Positions 35,838 to 45,520 of a stretch of DNA of 64,000 bases are shown in pieces. The notes under the pieces are model-generated. The model was not told the origin of the DNA. It saw only the letters and a list, made by a program, of their open reading frames with translations, and searched no databases. Source of the stretch: Nostoc sp. MS1. GTDB lineage: Bacteria > Cyanobacteriota > Cyanobacteriia > Cyanobacteriales > Nostocaceae. Position 1 is the first letter of the stretch. Each line of letters starts with the position of its first letter. The stretch is from the NCBI RefSeq assembly GCF_019976755.1, contig NZ_AP023441.1, positions 2,043,501 through 2,107,500 of the forward strand, read 5' to 3'. A program made the position numbers and the translations under genes.

Positions 35838-36587
35838 ATGTTACGTGTTTATCATTTGATAATAGGTGTTATTTTACTAATTTTAATACCAGTGGGAGCA
35901 AGATTTCTTTTCCCCAATTTGTTTGTCAATCAAGATACACCATCGAATACTGTTCCTACACCGACAAAAACAGCTACCCCCTCAAAACAAAGCAGTGTAA
36001 ATCAAGCAAATGCTTGGCAGAAACTGTTAGGTAGCACTTCTGCACCCAGCAATTGGCAAGTTATACCTTGTGCAACAGAAGCAACTTTATTGTGTGTTAC
36101 TTCTCAAGGTAAGGATTTGGGTACAGTTGAAGTTATTATTTATGCTTTAAAAGATAATCCCAATTTTCAGAAACATTTAATAGAAGTTGGTATTTCTGGG
36201 AGTTCCGCAGCAGATTTGCAAAATCCTCAGTTTCAAAACAAACTTACCAACGCACTCCAAGCTTGGGTGGCGGACTCGTACAGTAGATTTACTAAAGATC
36301 ATCAAACTAAATATGCCAATAATAGTGCTTTCTCAACTTATCCACTGCAACAAGTAACAGTTGGGAAACTTCCAGGAATGCGTTATGGTTTTGTCAGACT
36401 CAAGCCAGACGGTGGTATACAAGAGCAATATATTGGTTATGTTACATCTGATGCGACTCAGTTGTACGTAATTACCACATCATTTAATTCCAGCTTATCT
36501 AAAGGGAAATTTGATAACTTGGCAAATTTGGCGATTTTTCAACCATACTTATCAGCGATCGCCGAAAACTTAAACCTGCCTACTAAA
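35838..36587 (+). CDS. Hypothetical exported or membrane-anchored protein
   Basis: A protein of about 250 residues starting at ATG 35838. A hydrophobic segment at about 5-27 (YHLIIGVILLILIPVGARFL) looks like a signal anchor. A Thr/Ser/Pro linker (about 38-60) and a globular domain (about 65-245, WQVIPCATEATLLCVTSQG, VGKLPGMRYGFVRLK) follow. The two cysteines near 75 and 83 could form a disulfide in the periplasm. I recognise no family. The end converges on guaA. Confidence 0.6.
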
Positions 36588-36627
36588 TAAAAATTTTAAC
36601 ATCACAAAATGGAGAAATCACCATCAA

Positions 36628-36651
36628 CTAAAAAGGTGGGCATTGCCCACC
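36628..36651 (-). terminator. Terminator of guaA
   Basis: GGTGGGC at 36635-36641 pairs with GCCCACC at 36645-36651 (ATT loop). Read on the minus strand the stem is followed by five T. It lies about 30 bases after the guaA stop. The same hairpin motif is common as a dispersed repeat in Nostoc genomes. Confidence 0.65.
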
Positions 36652-36681
36652 CTACCTATCAAAACATCTGGATAAATTCTC

Positions 36682-38304
36682 TTATTCCCATTCTATGGTT
36701 CCGGGTGGCTTAGAGGTAATATCAAACACCACGCGGTTAACACCTTTGACTTCGTTGACAATTCTGTTAGAAATTGCCTCAAGCACATCATAAGGTACAC
36801 GCGCCCAGTCAGCAGTCATACCATCTTCGCTCTTGACAATACGCAATACAACTGGGTAAGCATAGGTGCGTTGATCACCCATTACACCTACGCTACGAAT
36901 TGGTAATAATACTGCGAATGCTTGCCAATATTCGTTATACAAACCACGTTGGTTAATTTCCTGGCGCACAATTAAATCAGCATCGCGGAGAATGTTTAAT
37001 CTTTCGGCGGTGACTTCTCCCAAAATGCGAATAGCTAAACCAGGGCCGGGGAATGGTTGGCGTTGAACAATTTCTTCTGGTAAGCCAATAGATCGTCCAA
37101 CCTTACGTACTTCATCTTTAAATAATTTCCGCAGAGGTTCGACTAGTTTAAATCTCAAGTCTTTGGGTAATCCACCGACGTTGTGATGGCTTTTAATTTT
37201 TACTGCTACCCGTTCACCGGTTTGGGGATCAACATTAGTATCGGCTGATTCGATGACATCTGGGTAAAGTGTACCTTGAGCCAGATAGTCAAAGGGGCCA
37301 AGTTCTTTGGATGTTTCTTCAAATGTGCGGATAAATTCGTGTCCGATTCGACGGCGTTTTTCTTCTGGGTCTGTAACGCCGACCATGATATCCAAAAAGC
37401 GATCGCGGGCGTTAACATACTCCACAGGAATGTGAAACTGTTCTTGGAACAACTTCACCAACCTTTCCGGCTCATACTTCCGCATAAAGCCTTGGTCGAT
37501 AAATACACAAGTCAACTGGTCGCCAATGGCTTTGTGCAGTAAGAAGGCGAGGGTAGAAGAATCCACACCACCAGAAAGCGCCAACAATACTCGCTTATCT
37601 CCAACCTTAGCCCGAATTTCCCGAATTGATTCTTCTACAAAGGCGGCTGTCGTCCAGGTGGGTTCACACTCGCAGATGTGATAAACAAAGTTGCGAATTA
37701 AGGCTAAACCACCAATTGAATGCACTACTTCCGGGTGAAACTGGACACCATAAAGCTTTTTCTCGTGGTCGGCAACGGCGGCACAGGGAGTATTATCTGT
37801 ATGTGCTAATACCTCAAAGCCTGGAGGCATTTTTGTCACTGAGTCGCCATGACTCATCCACATGGTTGTGCCATCTTCGACGTTTGTTAACAAGTCTGTG
37901 GGGTCATCAATATATAATGCAGCTTTGCCGTATTCACCCCGGTCAGCTTTGGCTACTTCTCCACCGAGTTGATTGACCATCAACTGCATTCCATAGCAAA
38001 CACCTAAAACGGGAATACCTAAATTCCAAATTTCTGGGTCACAATGGGGAGCGCGATCGCTATAAACTGAACTAGGGCCACCAGAGAGAATGATTCCCTT
38101 GGGACTAAGTTTGCGCAACTGTTCTGCCGGGGTGCGATAAGACAAGACCTCAGAGTATACTTGAGTCTCGCGGATACGCCGAGCAATCAGTTCCGAATAT
38201 TGAGAGCCGAAGTCTAATATGACAATGATTTGACGCTCAAGCCGCCCGAACTCTTCTACTGGTTGAGGGGCTTGTTCGGTTAGTAGAGTCACCGCTGTAT
38301 TCAT
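36682..38304 (-). CDS. guaA: GMP synthase (glutamine-hydrolysing)
   Basis: A 540-residue enzyme that converts XMP to GMP with ATP and glutamine. The N-terminal glutaminase has LGVCYGMQLM (nucleophile Cys) and QFHPEVVHS. The ATP-pyrophosphatase domain has LSGGVDSST (PP-loop), followed by the C-terminal dimer domain ending TSKPPGTIEWE. ATG 38304 (MNTAVTLL) is preferred; a further upstream start would add 36 residues absent from the family. Confidence 0.97.
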   Translation of the reverse strand: MNTAVTLLTEQAPQPVEEFGRLERQIIVILDFGSQYSELIARRIRETQVYSEVLSYRTPAEQLRKLSPKGIILSGGPSSVYSDRAPHCDPEIWNLGIPVLGVCYGMQLMVNQLGGEVAKADRGEYGKAALYIDDPTDLLTNVEDGTTMWMSHGDSVTKMPPGFEVLAHTDNTPCAAVADHEKKLYGVQFHPEVVHSIGGLALIRNFVYHICECEPTWTTAAFVEESIREIRAKVGDKRVLLALSGGVDSSTLAFLLHKAIGDQLTCVFIDQGFMRKYEPERLVKLFQEQFHIPVEYVNARDRFLDIMVGVTDPEEKRRRIGHEFIRTFEETSKELGPFDYLAQGTLYPDVIESADTNVDPQTGERVAVKIKSHHNVGGLPKDLRFKLVEPLRKLFKDEVRKVGRSIGLPEEIVQRQPFPGPGLAIRILGEVTAERLNILRDADLIVRQEINQRGLYNEYWQAFAVLLPIRSVGVMGDQRTYAYPVVLRIVKSEDGMTADWARVPYDVLEAISNRIVNEVKGVNRVVFDITSKPPGTIEWE

Positions 38305-38532
38305 AATATGGAGAAAGTGTGAGTCTGGTGGTAGATGGTTTCTGTGGGTTCTGAATATAAACACCATTTTCAGCTTGTTGAGGCTGATAAATGGTGAATT
38401 AATCCTTAACAAACGCTAGGTAAAATGCGTTTGTACTTTTCATTGCGGCAGGGTATTAAAAGCTATAAATTACACTACAGTCGCTATTGATTAATTTATT
38501 TAGTTGGATTATTTATGATTATTTATAATAAA

Positions 38533-39648
38533 TTAACATAAATTTCCCATTAAGTTACAAGCAGTTTTGCTCTTCACAATAATTTTGCGATCGCGGTCAA
38601 ACAAAATCGAGCCGCAGATTGTGGTATCTTGACCTCTGCTGCTATGACTTTGAATATATTCTTGACTACGCACGTCGATAGTTTCGGCGATCGCGCTATA
38701 AACTCGATTTATCCAATCACTACCTGTAGAATCATCTAAGGATTTGAGGTGTTTGAGTGCAGCTTCAGCCGTCGGAGAGTGAAACACAACTTCTATATCT
38801 TGTGGACTCAAACCTGCTAAAGCACAGTGTGCCGCTAAAACTTCTCGCCGTCCATCAGCTAGGTGATGGTGGGTGTGAAAAATCCCTGCGGCTAGTTTCA
38901 TTAACTTCCCATGATAGCCAAATAACAAAATTTCCTGGACACCCAAGGCATCAGCTTCGACTAACATCGGCCCTAGCCAATTTGCAGTTTTCACTAATTT
39001 CTCAGGATTAATGCCAATTTTTCTTGCCAAATCTAAACCATTCTCGCCAATGCAAAATACCAAACTTGTAAATAAACTAGCTTTTTGTTGCAATTCGCTC
39101 AAAAAAGCATCAAGTTGGGCTGGGGAACTCAAAGGTTGAGAAATACCTGTGGTTCCGAGTAAAGACAATCCTTCCACAACCCCGAAAGCAGAATTGGAAG
39201 TACGCACCGCGAGCGATCGCCCTTCCGGTAAGATAATAGTAACAATAATTCTTTCGTCTGCGCTTAGTAATCTAGTTAAATTTTCTCGCAATAATTTTTT
39301 AGCATAACTATAAATAGCAGCTTGGTTATTAGCGTTGGTTTGCTTGCCAATACCTTCGCCGCCCTTAATAGTTATTTGTTCACCCTCAACACCGCCCCAT
39401 TCCACCAAAGCCCAAATCGGTGTATCTCTTGTTAAATCAAGATTATCACCCGGATCAGATCGAGTAATAGCCAAAGCCATATTTTCTGATAAACCTGCCA
39501 CCTGTTCCACAGGTATTTCCGCAAATCGTGCAGGTTCAATCAAATCAACCGACACAACTTTTACAGGTTGACGCTGACGTAACCAATGCAAAGCTGCAAT
39601 TGCAGCCGCACAAGCAAAAACAGGTAAAGTATAGCCGGAATTAGTCAT
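38533..39648 (-). CDS. cbiD: Cobalt-precorrin-5B C1-methyltransferase
   Basis: A 371-residue CbiD homologue that methylates C1 during anaerobic-type cobalamin ring synthesis. It has N-terminal SGYTLPVFACAAAIAAL, then RSDPGDNLDLTRDTPIWA. Its LLGTTGISQPLSSPA segment and its FGYHGKLMKLAAGIFHTHHHLADGR stretch are typical of CbiD. It is slightly divergent at the N-terminus, where many CbiD proteins have TTG. No other cob/cbi gene or cobalamin riboswitch is seen nearby. Confidence 0.9.
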   Translation of the reverse strand: MTNSGYTLPVFACAAAIAALHWLRQRQPVKVVSVDLIEPARFAEIPVEQVAGLSENMALAITRSDPGDNLDLTRDTPIWALVEWGGVEGEQITIKGGEGIGKQTNANNQAAIYSYAKKLLRENLTRLLSADERIIVTIILPEGRSLAVRTSNSAFGVVEGLSLLGTTGISQPLSSPAQLDAFLSELQQKASLFTSLVFCIGENGLDLARKIGINPEKLVKTANWLGPMLVEADALGVQEILLFGYHGKLMKLAAGIFHTHHHLADGRREVLAAHCALAGLSPQDIEVVFHSPTAEAALKHLKSLDDSTGSDWINRVYSAIAETIDVRSQEYIQSHSSRGQDTTICGSILFDRDRKIIVKSKTACNLMGNLC

Positions 39649-39720
39649 TAGTTATTAGTCATTAGTCCATAGTCCATAGTCAACAGTCAGTGTTTTTCTC
39701 CCTCTGCTCGTCTGCTTCCC
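39643..39720. repeat. Short tandem repeats (GTCATTAGTC type)
   Basis: GTCATTAGT/GTCCATAGTC units lie across the cbiD start. They continue as a CT-rich run towards the next gene. Confidence 0.6.
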
Positions 39721-39722
39721 AA

Positions 39723-40019
39723 TTAAACTCCCACTTCTGCGAGAATACTTTCCATCGCTTCCCAAGAAATTTCGCGTTCAATGTAACGGGGTGATTCAGG
39801 ATTGTAAGGGCTGGCGATGCGATCTATACTAACAACCTTTGCCTCGTCGGGAATTACTGGTACATCAGGATCAAATGCAGTTGAACGCATCAAGGAACTA
39901 GAGAAACCTTTGAATATGGCTACTTTGTCTTGTTCGTCGCCGATTTCCACAGTTACTAATAAAACTTCTTGTGGACGTTTGATGGTGTATTGTTCTAACC
40001 GCTTGCCAATAGGATTCAT
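39723..40019 (-). CDS. Conserved cyanobacterial protein of unknown function
   Basis: A 98-residue soluble protein (from ATG 40019, MNPIGKRLEQYT) with a beta-rich first half (EVLLVTVEIGDEQDKVAIFKG) and a C-terminal WEAMESILAEVGV helix. An upstream in-frame TTG would add ten residues encoded close to a repeat and is less likely. It resembles small proteins shared by cyanobacteria and plastids, but I cannot name its function. It lies downstream of the 40058-40654 membrane protein on the same strand, with a 38-base gap. Confidence 0.6.
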   Translation of the reverse strand: MNPIGKRLEQYTIKRPQEVLLVTVEIGDEQDKVAIFKGFSSSLMRSTAFDPDVPVIPDEAKVVSIDRIASPYNPESPRYIEREISWEAMESILAEVGV

Positions 40020-40057
40020 TTTGAAAGCTGAAAATTGAGAGTTGGGCAATGTATAAA

Positions 40058-40654
40058 TTACTGTGGTGTAGCCGAGCGTCCCTGCTTGCCGAGCTTAACT
40101 AATACAAAGTAAGTAAGGTATAGTACATATATGATTAAACCAACGATACCCAAAAAACCGAGAAAACCGGGTTTGCTATTGAAGTGGAAGTAATCTTTAT
40201 ACACTAAGGGCGCTTCAAACCAGACACTACAAGTAGGATTCTGCCCAACATTCCCAGAAAAAGCACAACCCACAAAAGGAATGAAAGCTATAGTTCCTAA
40301 AATAGAATAAATAGTAACAGCCCAACGCCAAGAAGCAAAAGCGAGTTTTAAGGCTCCACTTGGTTGATACTCAATTTCATCATTGAGATCCACCCAAAAC
40401 CACAGAGAGATGGGAATGAGGATTTGTCCAATTAAGCCAGAGATAAAACTCACTGGATACTGAGCAATCATTAAATAGATAGTGACTACTAATAGGCTGG
40501 AGACTCGCCAGTAAATAGTTAATAACTTTTGTATTCCCTCTGCTTGTTGCACATAAGCCCAAATCAACAGAATTAAGGGAATAAGCATCAAAAATAATAC
40601 TGCCAGACGGTAATCAATCCAGACTAACTGACGAAACCAAACGCCATTTTGCAT
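40058..40654 (-). CDS. DUF3177-like integral membrane protein
   Basis: A protein of about 198 residues with five hydrophobic segments (about 15-33, 43-60, 64-84, 107-127 and 170-192). It has a conserved WIDYRLAVLF start and a periplasmic-type loop with two cysteines (VGCAFSGNVGQNPTCSVW). It resembles a cyanobacterial family of unknown function (DUF3177). ATG 40654 is chosen over the upstream TTG at 40675. It is probably co-transcribed with the small gene downstream. Confidence 0.6.
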   Translation of the reverse strand: MQNGVWFRQLVWIDYRLAVLFLMLIPLILLIWAYVQQAEGIQKLLTIYWRVSSLLVVTIYLMIAQYPVSFISGLIGQILIPISLWFWVDLNDEIEYQPSGALKLAFASWRWAVTIYSILGTIAFIPFVGCAFSGNVGQNPTCSVWFEAPLVYKDYFHFNSKPGFLGFLGIVGLIIYVLYLTYFVLVKLGKQGRSATPQ

Positions 40655-40940
40655 AATTAATTGTGGGTTATTCAAGAATACGGGCTAATTTGTTGTCATA
40701 TTGTGGGTTGCAAAAAAACAAGCAACGCTCAGAACATGATCATCAATATTTTGCACCTACTGTAGCAAATTGTCTAAGAACTGCCTCATCTACAAATTTG
40801 TAAATAAAAGCTCAACACGCCTAAAATTGCGTAATTCTTAGGGTTAAATGCTGCGGAAGCCGCTTAAACAGAGGTTAAAAACACTAAGTTAATCAAGTCT
40901 GGTTGCTTGTCTGTAAGAAAAAAGTTTACAAAGTTAATTT

Positions 40941-41177
40941 TTATTCATCATAAACGCGGCACTCAGCAGCTTCTGGATTATCATCACAGTACTGTTCTAG
41001 AGAATTTTTTTTCTTTTCTAGGCGCTGGTGGGAAGCTTCAGCTTGCAGTTCTTCAACTGCATCCCAAGCCGCAGCACATTCGGCTGAGTTGCTACCTGAA
41101 GCATCACAGACGGCACGAGCTTGTTCTACTTCTTCCTGGATTTGGTCTTGAAGACCTTTTGCTTGAGTATCAGTCAT
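40941..41177 (-). CDS. cp12: CP12, Calvin-cycle regulatory protein
   Basis: A 78-residue intrinsically disordered protein that under oxidising conditions binds GAPDH and phosphoribulokinase and switches them off. It has both redox cysteine pairs, Cys24/Cys34 and Cys64/Cys73, and the core AWDAVEELQAEASH between them. ATG 41177 (MTDTQAKG) gives the usual length; upstream extension would be hydrophobic and unlike CP12. It is monocistronic. Confidence 0.95.
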   Translation of the reverse strand: MTDTQAKGLQDQIQEEVEQARAVCDASGSNSAECAAAWDAVEELQAEASHQRLEKKKNSLEQYCDDNPEAAECRVYDE

Positions 41178-41554
41178 TGGCTTTAGTCTCGTTGTGTGTT
41201 GATAATAACAGTATAGAAAAGTTGCAAAAATTTCTATTTTTCGTTCTATCAATCACCATTCTACCTAATGAGTTGCATCAGCTAGTTGCGTGAGTTAATG
41301 TATACATTAAAATTACGACAAAGAAGAGTGCTGGGTGCTGGGTGCTGAGGAATGAGTTAAAGGACGGGGCTATTTGTGGTAAAGAAGTAATTAAGAGGTC
41401 AGAGTAGGGAAGATTAAGAAGATAGGCGAATGTGGTTTTAGCTCCCACACAATGGGAAAATAAATACTACTTATTACTGATAACCCGAAACTCAGCACGC
41501 GCTAAACGCACCGCTACCGCTAACAAAACTCAGCACTCAGCACTCATAAAACTC

Positions 41555-42772
41555 ATGGCAGACCGAATGCAGTGGGCAAATGCCCTATCAACCCGCCCTT
41601 CTTTAGAAGCAGCTATTACAGATGTAGTACAACGGGCTACCTCATCATTAACAGCGCCTGCGGATTTGGGGATAGTGTTCATTTCTTCTGCTTTTGCTAG
41701 TGAGTATTCGCGGGTTTTACCGCTTTTGGCTGAAAAACTTTCTGTACCCGTGTTGATTGGGTGTAGTGGTGGTGGTGTAATTGGGACGGGTGCTACTGGG
41801 CAAACTCAAGAACTAGAAGCCCAAGCAGCAATTAGTTTAACTCTGGCACACTTACCAGGTGTAAATTTACAGGTATTTCATGTTGTGGGCGAGGAATTAC
41901 CCGATTTAGATAGTCCTCCAGATACGTGGATTAATTTGATTGGCTTACCACCATCACCAACGCCTCAGTTTATTTTGCTATCAAGTGCTTTCTCGTCAGG
42001 AATTAATGATTTATTACAAGGGCTAGATTTTGCTTATCCCGGTTCAGTAATTTTAGGTGGACAAGCTAGCGCCGGGGGAATGGGTAGCCGTTTGGCTTTG
42101 TTTTGTAATGGTAGCCTGTACCGTGAGGGTACGGTGGGTTTGGCGTTGAGTGGCAACATTGTTTTAGAAACTATCGTGGCGCAGGGATGTAGGCCAATTG
42201 GTGAACCAATGCAAGTCACGAAATCTGAACGCAATATTATTTTGGAATTGGATGAAAAAGTGCCGTTGGTGGTGTTGCGAGATTTAATTGCCAGCTTGAG
42301 TGAACAAGAACGCGCTTTAGCACAGCACTCTCTGTTTGTTGGTGTGGCGATGGATGAATTTAAGCTATCTCTACAGCAAGGAGACTTCCTCATTCGTAGT
42401 ATTTTAGGGGTAGATCCTGCCGGTGGTGCGATCGCTATCGGTGATCTCGTCCGTCCTGGCCAACGCCTACAATTCCACCTGCGAGATGCTCAAGCCTCCG
42501 CCGAAGAACTACAATTTCTTTTAGAACGGTATCAAACACAGCCTCAATTCGACAACTCTGCTGTCGGCGCTTTGATGTTTTCCTGTGTAGGACGCGGTGA
42601 AGGACTCTACGGCAAACCTAACTTTGATTCTGAGCTATTTAAACGCTACATCCAAGATATTCCAGTCGGTGGCTTTTTCTGTGGTGGCGAAATCGGCCCA
42701 GTCGGTGGTAGAACTTTTCTACATGGTTACACATCCGTCTTTGGGATTTGCCGAGAGTCAGGAGACAGTTGA
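41555..42772 (+). CDS. FIST domain sensory protein
   Basis: A 405-residue protein with FIST_N (about 25-230: GIVFISSAFASEYSRVLP, VLIGCSGGGVIGTG) and FIST_C (about 240-400: LFVGVAMDEF, GALMFSCVGRGEGLYG, GGFFCGGEIGPVGG). FIST proteins are thought to sense small ligands and often work with signalling proteins. ATG 41555 is preferred; the upstream frame back to 41432 reads through short tandem repeats (CAGCACTCAGCACTC). Confidence 0.9.
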   Translation: MADRMQWANALSTRPSLEAAITDVVQRATSSLTAPADLGIVFISSAFASEYSRVLPLLAEKLSVPVLIGCSGGGVIGTGATGQTQELEAQAAISLTLAHLPGVNLQVFHVVGEELPDLDSPPDTWINLIGLPPSPTPQFILLSSAFSSGINDLLQGLDFAYPGSVILGGQASAGGMGSRLALFCNGSLYREGTVGLALSGNIVLETIVAQGCRPIGEPMQVTKSERNIILELDEKVPLVVLRDLIASLSEQERALAQHSLFVGVAMDEFKLSLQQGDFLIRSILGVDPAGGAIAIGDLVRPGQRLQFHLRDAQASAEELQFLLERYQTQPQFDNSAVGALMFSCVGRGEGLYGKPNFDSELFKRYIQDIPVGGFFCGGEIGPVGGRTFLHGYTSVFGICRESGDS

Positions 42773-42903
42773 CAGTTGACAGTTGACAGTTGACAATTGA
42801 CAATTTTTTCTGCCCTACTCCCCCTACTTCCTCATCTCCCCCCACTCCCAACTCCCAACTCCCAACTCCCCACTCCCAACTCCCAACTCCCGACTTCCCA
42901 CCC
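42770..42903. repeat. Short tandem repeats between FIST and phosphoesterase genes
   Basis: GACAGTTGACAGTTGACAGT units are followed by about eight CCCAACT/CCCCACT heptamers. The second part is read into the C-terminus of the convergent phosphoesterase gene. Confidence 0.8.
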
Positions 42904-43987
42904 TGTCCAACAACAGCGTGCTATTGTTATCAATCAAAGTGGCGGCGCTGTAGGTTTGGATGTAATGGCGTATTTTTTGGGGAAAGTGCGGGTAGTCTAA
43001 TACTGCATCACCATCGGCGATGGTTGCCCAAAAGTCACGCAAGGTTGGTGCTAGTTCTTGGGCTTGGGCTAATGGTAAGTTGAGGGGAGAGAGGGTAAGT
43101 AGTTTGACTAAAAAGGGAAAGGAGCGATCGCCCATCCACTCCCGTGATAATTGTTGTAAGTTAGGAAAATCTGGGACTGATTGGACTCGATGGGACAGGA
43201 TTTGCAACCATTCTTTACCCTGACGATCGCGATGGAACTCTAAAACTCGATAAGGGTGAGGATAGCTGACTAAAGAGCCTGTTGTAATATCATACACACC
43301 ATCAGCACAAGCCACATCTTGGACGTGTAAGTGACCAGTAAATACTAGGTTTACCCCATAACGTTGTAATAGTTGCACTACTTCTGGTGCATTTTCCAAC
43401 ATATAGCGGGATGCCATCGGGTGGCGAGATTGATGGGGCAAATGTTCCACTACGTTGTGATGCACCATCACTAATACCAACTCATCAACTGCTGCGGCTA
43501 GTACATCTTCTAACCATTGCAGTTGTTGGGTATCTAAACGCCCCACTTGCTGACCTTCTTCATTAAAGAAGTTAGAATTTAATCCAATTAACCTGACTCC
43601 AGGTAATAATTGCTGGGTATAGTAAAGTTCATTAGTATCTTGATAACCAAACTTGCGGTAATACTTCGGAAAATCAGCAAAAGCAATTGATTGTTGATTC
43701 GCCGCTACTACAGGAACGTCATGATTACCCGGTACAACGTAAGTTGGAAAAGGTAATTTAGATAAGCGTTGTTGCAACCAGATATGGTTTTCTGGTTCGC
43801 CGTGTTGAGTTAAATCTCCTGGGAGTAAAAGAAAATCTAAATCAAGTTGTGTTAAATGTTCTATGGCGCTTTCAAAAGCTGGGATACCCACTTCTACCAA
43901 GTGAAATCGGCTAGGATGATCCCAGATTGTGTGAGAAAGCGCGATGTGTAAGTCGCTGACTACAGCAAAGCGAAAATTTAGCACCAT
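42824..43987 (-). CDS. Calcineurin-like metallophosphoesterase
   Basis: A 387-residue phosphoesterase of the CpdA-like class. Metal motifs are in order: SDLHIA (about 9-14), GDLTQHGE (about 57), GNHDVP (about 85), MVHHN (about 174) and FTGHLH (about 216). The substrate is unknown. The last ~25 residues (GVGSRELGVGSGELGVGSW) are encoded by the heptamer repeat array and are surely a recent extension. The original stop was probably near the end of the ATLIDNNSTLLLD segment. Confidence 0.88.
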   Translation of the reverse strand: MVLNFRFAVVSDLHIALSHTIWDHPSRFHLVEVGIPAFESAIEHLTQLDLDFLLLPGDLTQHGEPENHIWLQQRLSKLPFPTYVVPGNHDVPVVAANQQSIAFADFPKYYRKFGYQDTNELYYTQQLLPGVRLIGLNSNFFNEEGQQVGRLDTQQLQWLEDVLAAAVDELVLVMVHHNVVEHLPHQSRHPMASRYMLENAPEVVQLLQRYGVNLVFTGHLHVQDVACADGVYDITTGSLVSYPHPYRVLEFHRDRQGKEWLQILSHRVQSVPDFPNLQQLSREWMGDRSFPFLVKLLTLSPLNLPLAQAQELAPTLRDFWATIADGDAVLDYPHFPQKIRHYIQTYSAATLIDNNSTLLLDRVGSRELGVGSGELGVGSWEWGEMRK

Positions 43988-44350
43988 TGATTTCCAAAAA
44001 TTGTTAGAAACAGTAATTTAAACAAGCCTTTTTTACAAAGTATAACCTTTGCTCTGCTCACTTGCTTACGTGTGGCTTGTCTTAATATTTGTAAATATTC
44101 ATAGAAATAGTCAGATTAGCAGTAATTGACTTAATTAAACTACCAGTTAGATTTCGATTTATTCTTAGTAGATGAGAAACTATTTTTTCCAGTAATTTTA
44201 GGAGATAAACTAGGTATTATAATTGCCGAGCAATCATTGAAAACAAATATAGTTAATATTAACCCAAGTTGCTAGTTACTCTCTTCCGAAAGATGACATA
44301 GGGGTAAAGAAACAAGAAAATCCCTCCAGACAGAGAATTAGGAGGGATAT
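43988..44350. other. AT-rich region with a hairpin at the transposase start
   Basis: No gene is seen. At the right end ATCCCTCC (44320-44327) pairs with GGAGGGAT (44341-44348). The right arm contains the ribosome-binding site of the IS982-type transposase, so its translation may be blocked when transcripts enter from outside. The left end of the element was not located. Confidence 0.5.
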
Positions 44351-45234
44351 ATGTTAAATGAAATAGTTACCATCTATTCTGTCATAGATGACCTGTTGAA
44401 GGCGATCGGACATGATGAAGATAGTCGTTGTGAAATGAGCGATGGAGAAATTATCACAACGGCAATAATCGCAGCTATGTACTTTGGTGGTAATCACAGT
44501 CAGACTTGCAGCTATATGAAAGACCATAATTTGATACCACGAATGTTAGAAAAATCACGATTTAATCGGCGATTACACAAAGTCTCGATGTTAATCAACG
44601 ATTTATTTCATCAAGTAGGAATGGCACTCAAAGAGATTAGTGAAGATACGGAATATCTTTTAGACTCATTTCCGGTGCCGATATGTGACCCTACGGGTTC
44701 GCCACTTCCTACAACGGGGGGAACCCCCGCAACGGAGTGGCTCATAATATTCGCATCTTTAATGCGAAATTGATTCAATCAGAAGAATATCGGGGTTATA
44801 TTGCATCGAAGAAACGTTATTTTTATGGAGTGAGAGTACAGTTATTAACCACCAAAACAGGTATTCCGGTGGAATTTGTGTTCATGCCAGCTAGCGCGAC
44901 AGATATACGGGGATTGGGAGCTTTACCCTTGAATTTACTACCAGGGAGCCAAGTTTATGCCGATTGTGCCTATCTTGATTACACTGTAGAAGATGACTTG
45001 ATTGAAACTAGTCAAATCTCGATGCAAGTCATGCGAAAAATTAACTCTAAACGCCAAGATGCACCGTGGATTCAATACATTAAACAGTCTATTCGTCATT
45101 ACATTGAAACTGTATTTAGCGGCATTACTAGGCGCTTTCACAAATCTATTCATGCGGTAACATTTGAAGGGTTTTTACTGAAGTTACAAGCTTTTATTTT
45201 TGCTTATACTCTGCAACAAGCTTTTATTGACTAA
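44351..45234 (+). pseudogene. IS982-family transposase, split by a 56-base insertion
   Basis: The first frame (44351-44773) carries the transposase N-terminus (MSDGEIITTAIIAAMYFGGNH, then SFPVPIC). The second frame from about 44743 (HNIRIFNAKLIQSEEYRGYI, SATDIRGLGALPL, ADCAYLDY) carries the rest with DDE-type residues to a normal end at 45234. A GC-rich palindromic insert at about 44687-44742 shifts the frame by two, so no full transposase can be made. The terminal repeats of the element were not found. Confidence 0.85.
44687..44742. repeat. Small palindromic insert inside the IS982 transposase
   Basis: About 56 bases with nested dyads: GCCACT (44701-44706) with AGTGGC (44736-44741), and CGGGGG (44715-44720) with CCCCCG (44724-44729, loop GAA). 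It resembles the small dispersed repeats of Nostoc. Related words (CCCTGCGGGTTCCGC) recur at about 61648. Confidence 0.75.
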
Positions 45235-45358
45235 GTTGTAAATGTTACTTCATCTTCAACTACACTGAATATTTCAGATTGCATTTTCATGGTGATTGTA
45301 GTTCGGACAATCCCTCATTTACTGTGCCTACACTTTCCATATCCTCTTTTATCTTCTA

Positions 45359-45520
45359 TTACCCGCAACTTTGGTTATTAGGGAAACTAGCTAACAGTTT
45401 ACACTTGGCACGAATGTCATCAAAAAGCTTAGAGGCTGCTTTTGGGTTACTCCGAGCAACATATTCACAAATTTCATTTAAATCTTCAATTGCTACCTCT
45501 GAAAGTGAATAATTATTCAT
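45359..45520 (-). pseudogene. Truncated ParE-like toxin
   Basis: A 53-codon frame starts in the ATGA overlap with the antitoxin stop. It reads as the first half of a ParE/RelE toxin (YSLSEVAIEDLNEICEYVARSNP, then KLLASFPNN) and stops after SCG, about 40 residues short of the family length. The C-terminal strands with catalytic/contact residues are missing, so the toxin is probably inactive. The broken IS lies about 120 bases further on. Confidence 0.7.

Noticed and set aside
38305..38412. 36-residue N-terminal extension of guaA
   Set aside because: The extension is not typical of GMP synthases, and ATG 38304 gives the normal length.
38400..38530. Possible riboswitch near guaA and cbiD (purine or cobalamin)
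   Set aside because: No conserved purine-aptamer or B12-box pattern was recognised in the upstream regions.
45279..45512. 77-codon plus-strand frame opposite the toxin remnant
   Set aside because: It is the antisense shadow of the truncated parE frame and its flank; no domain.
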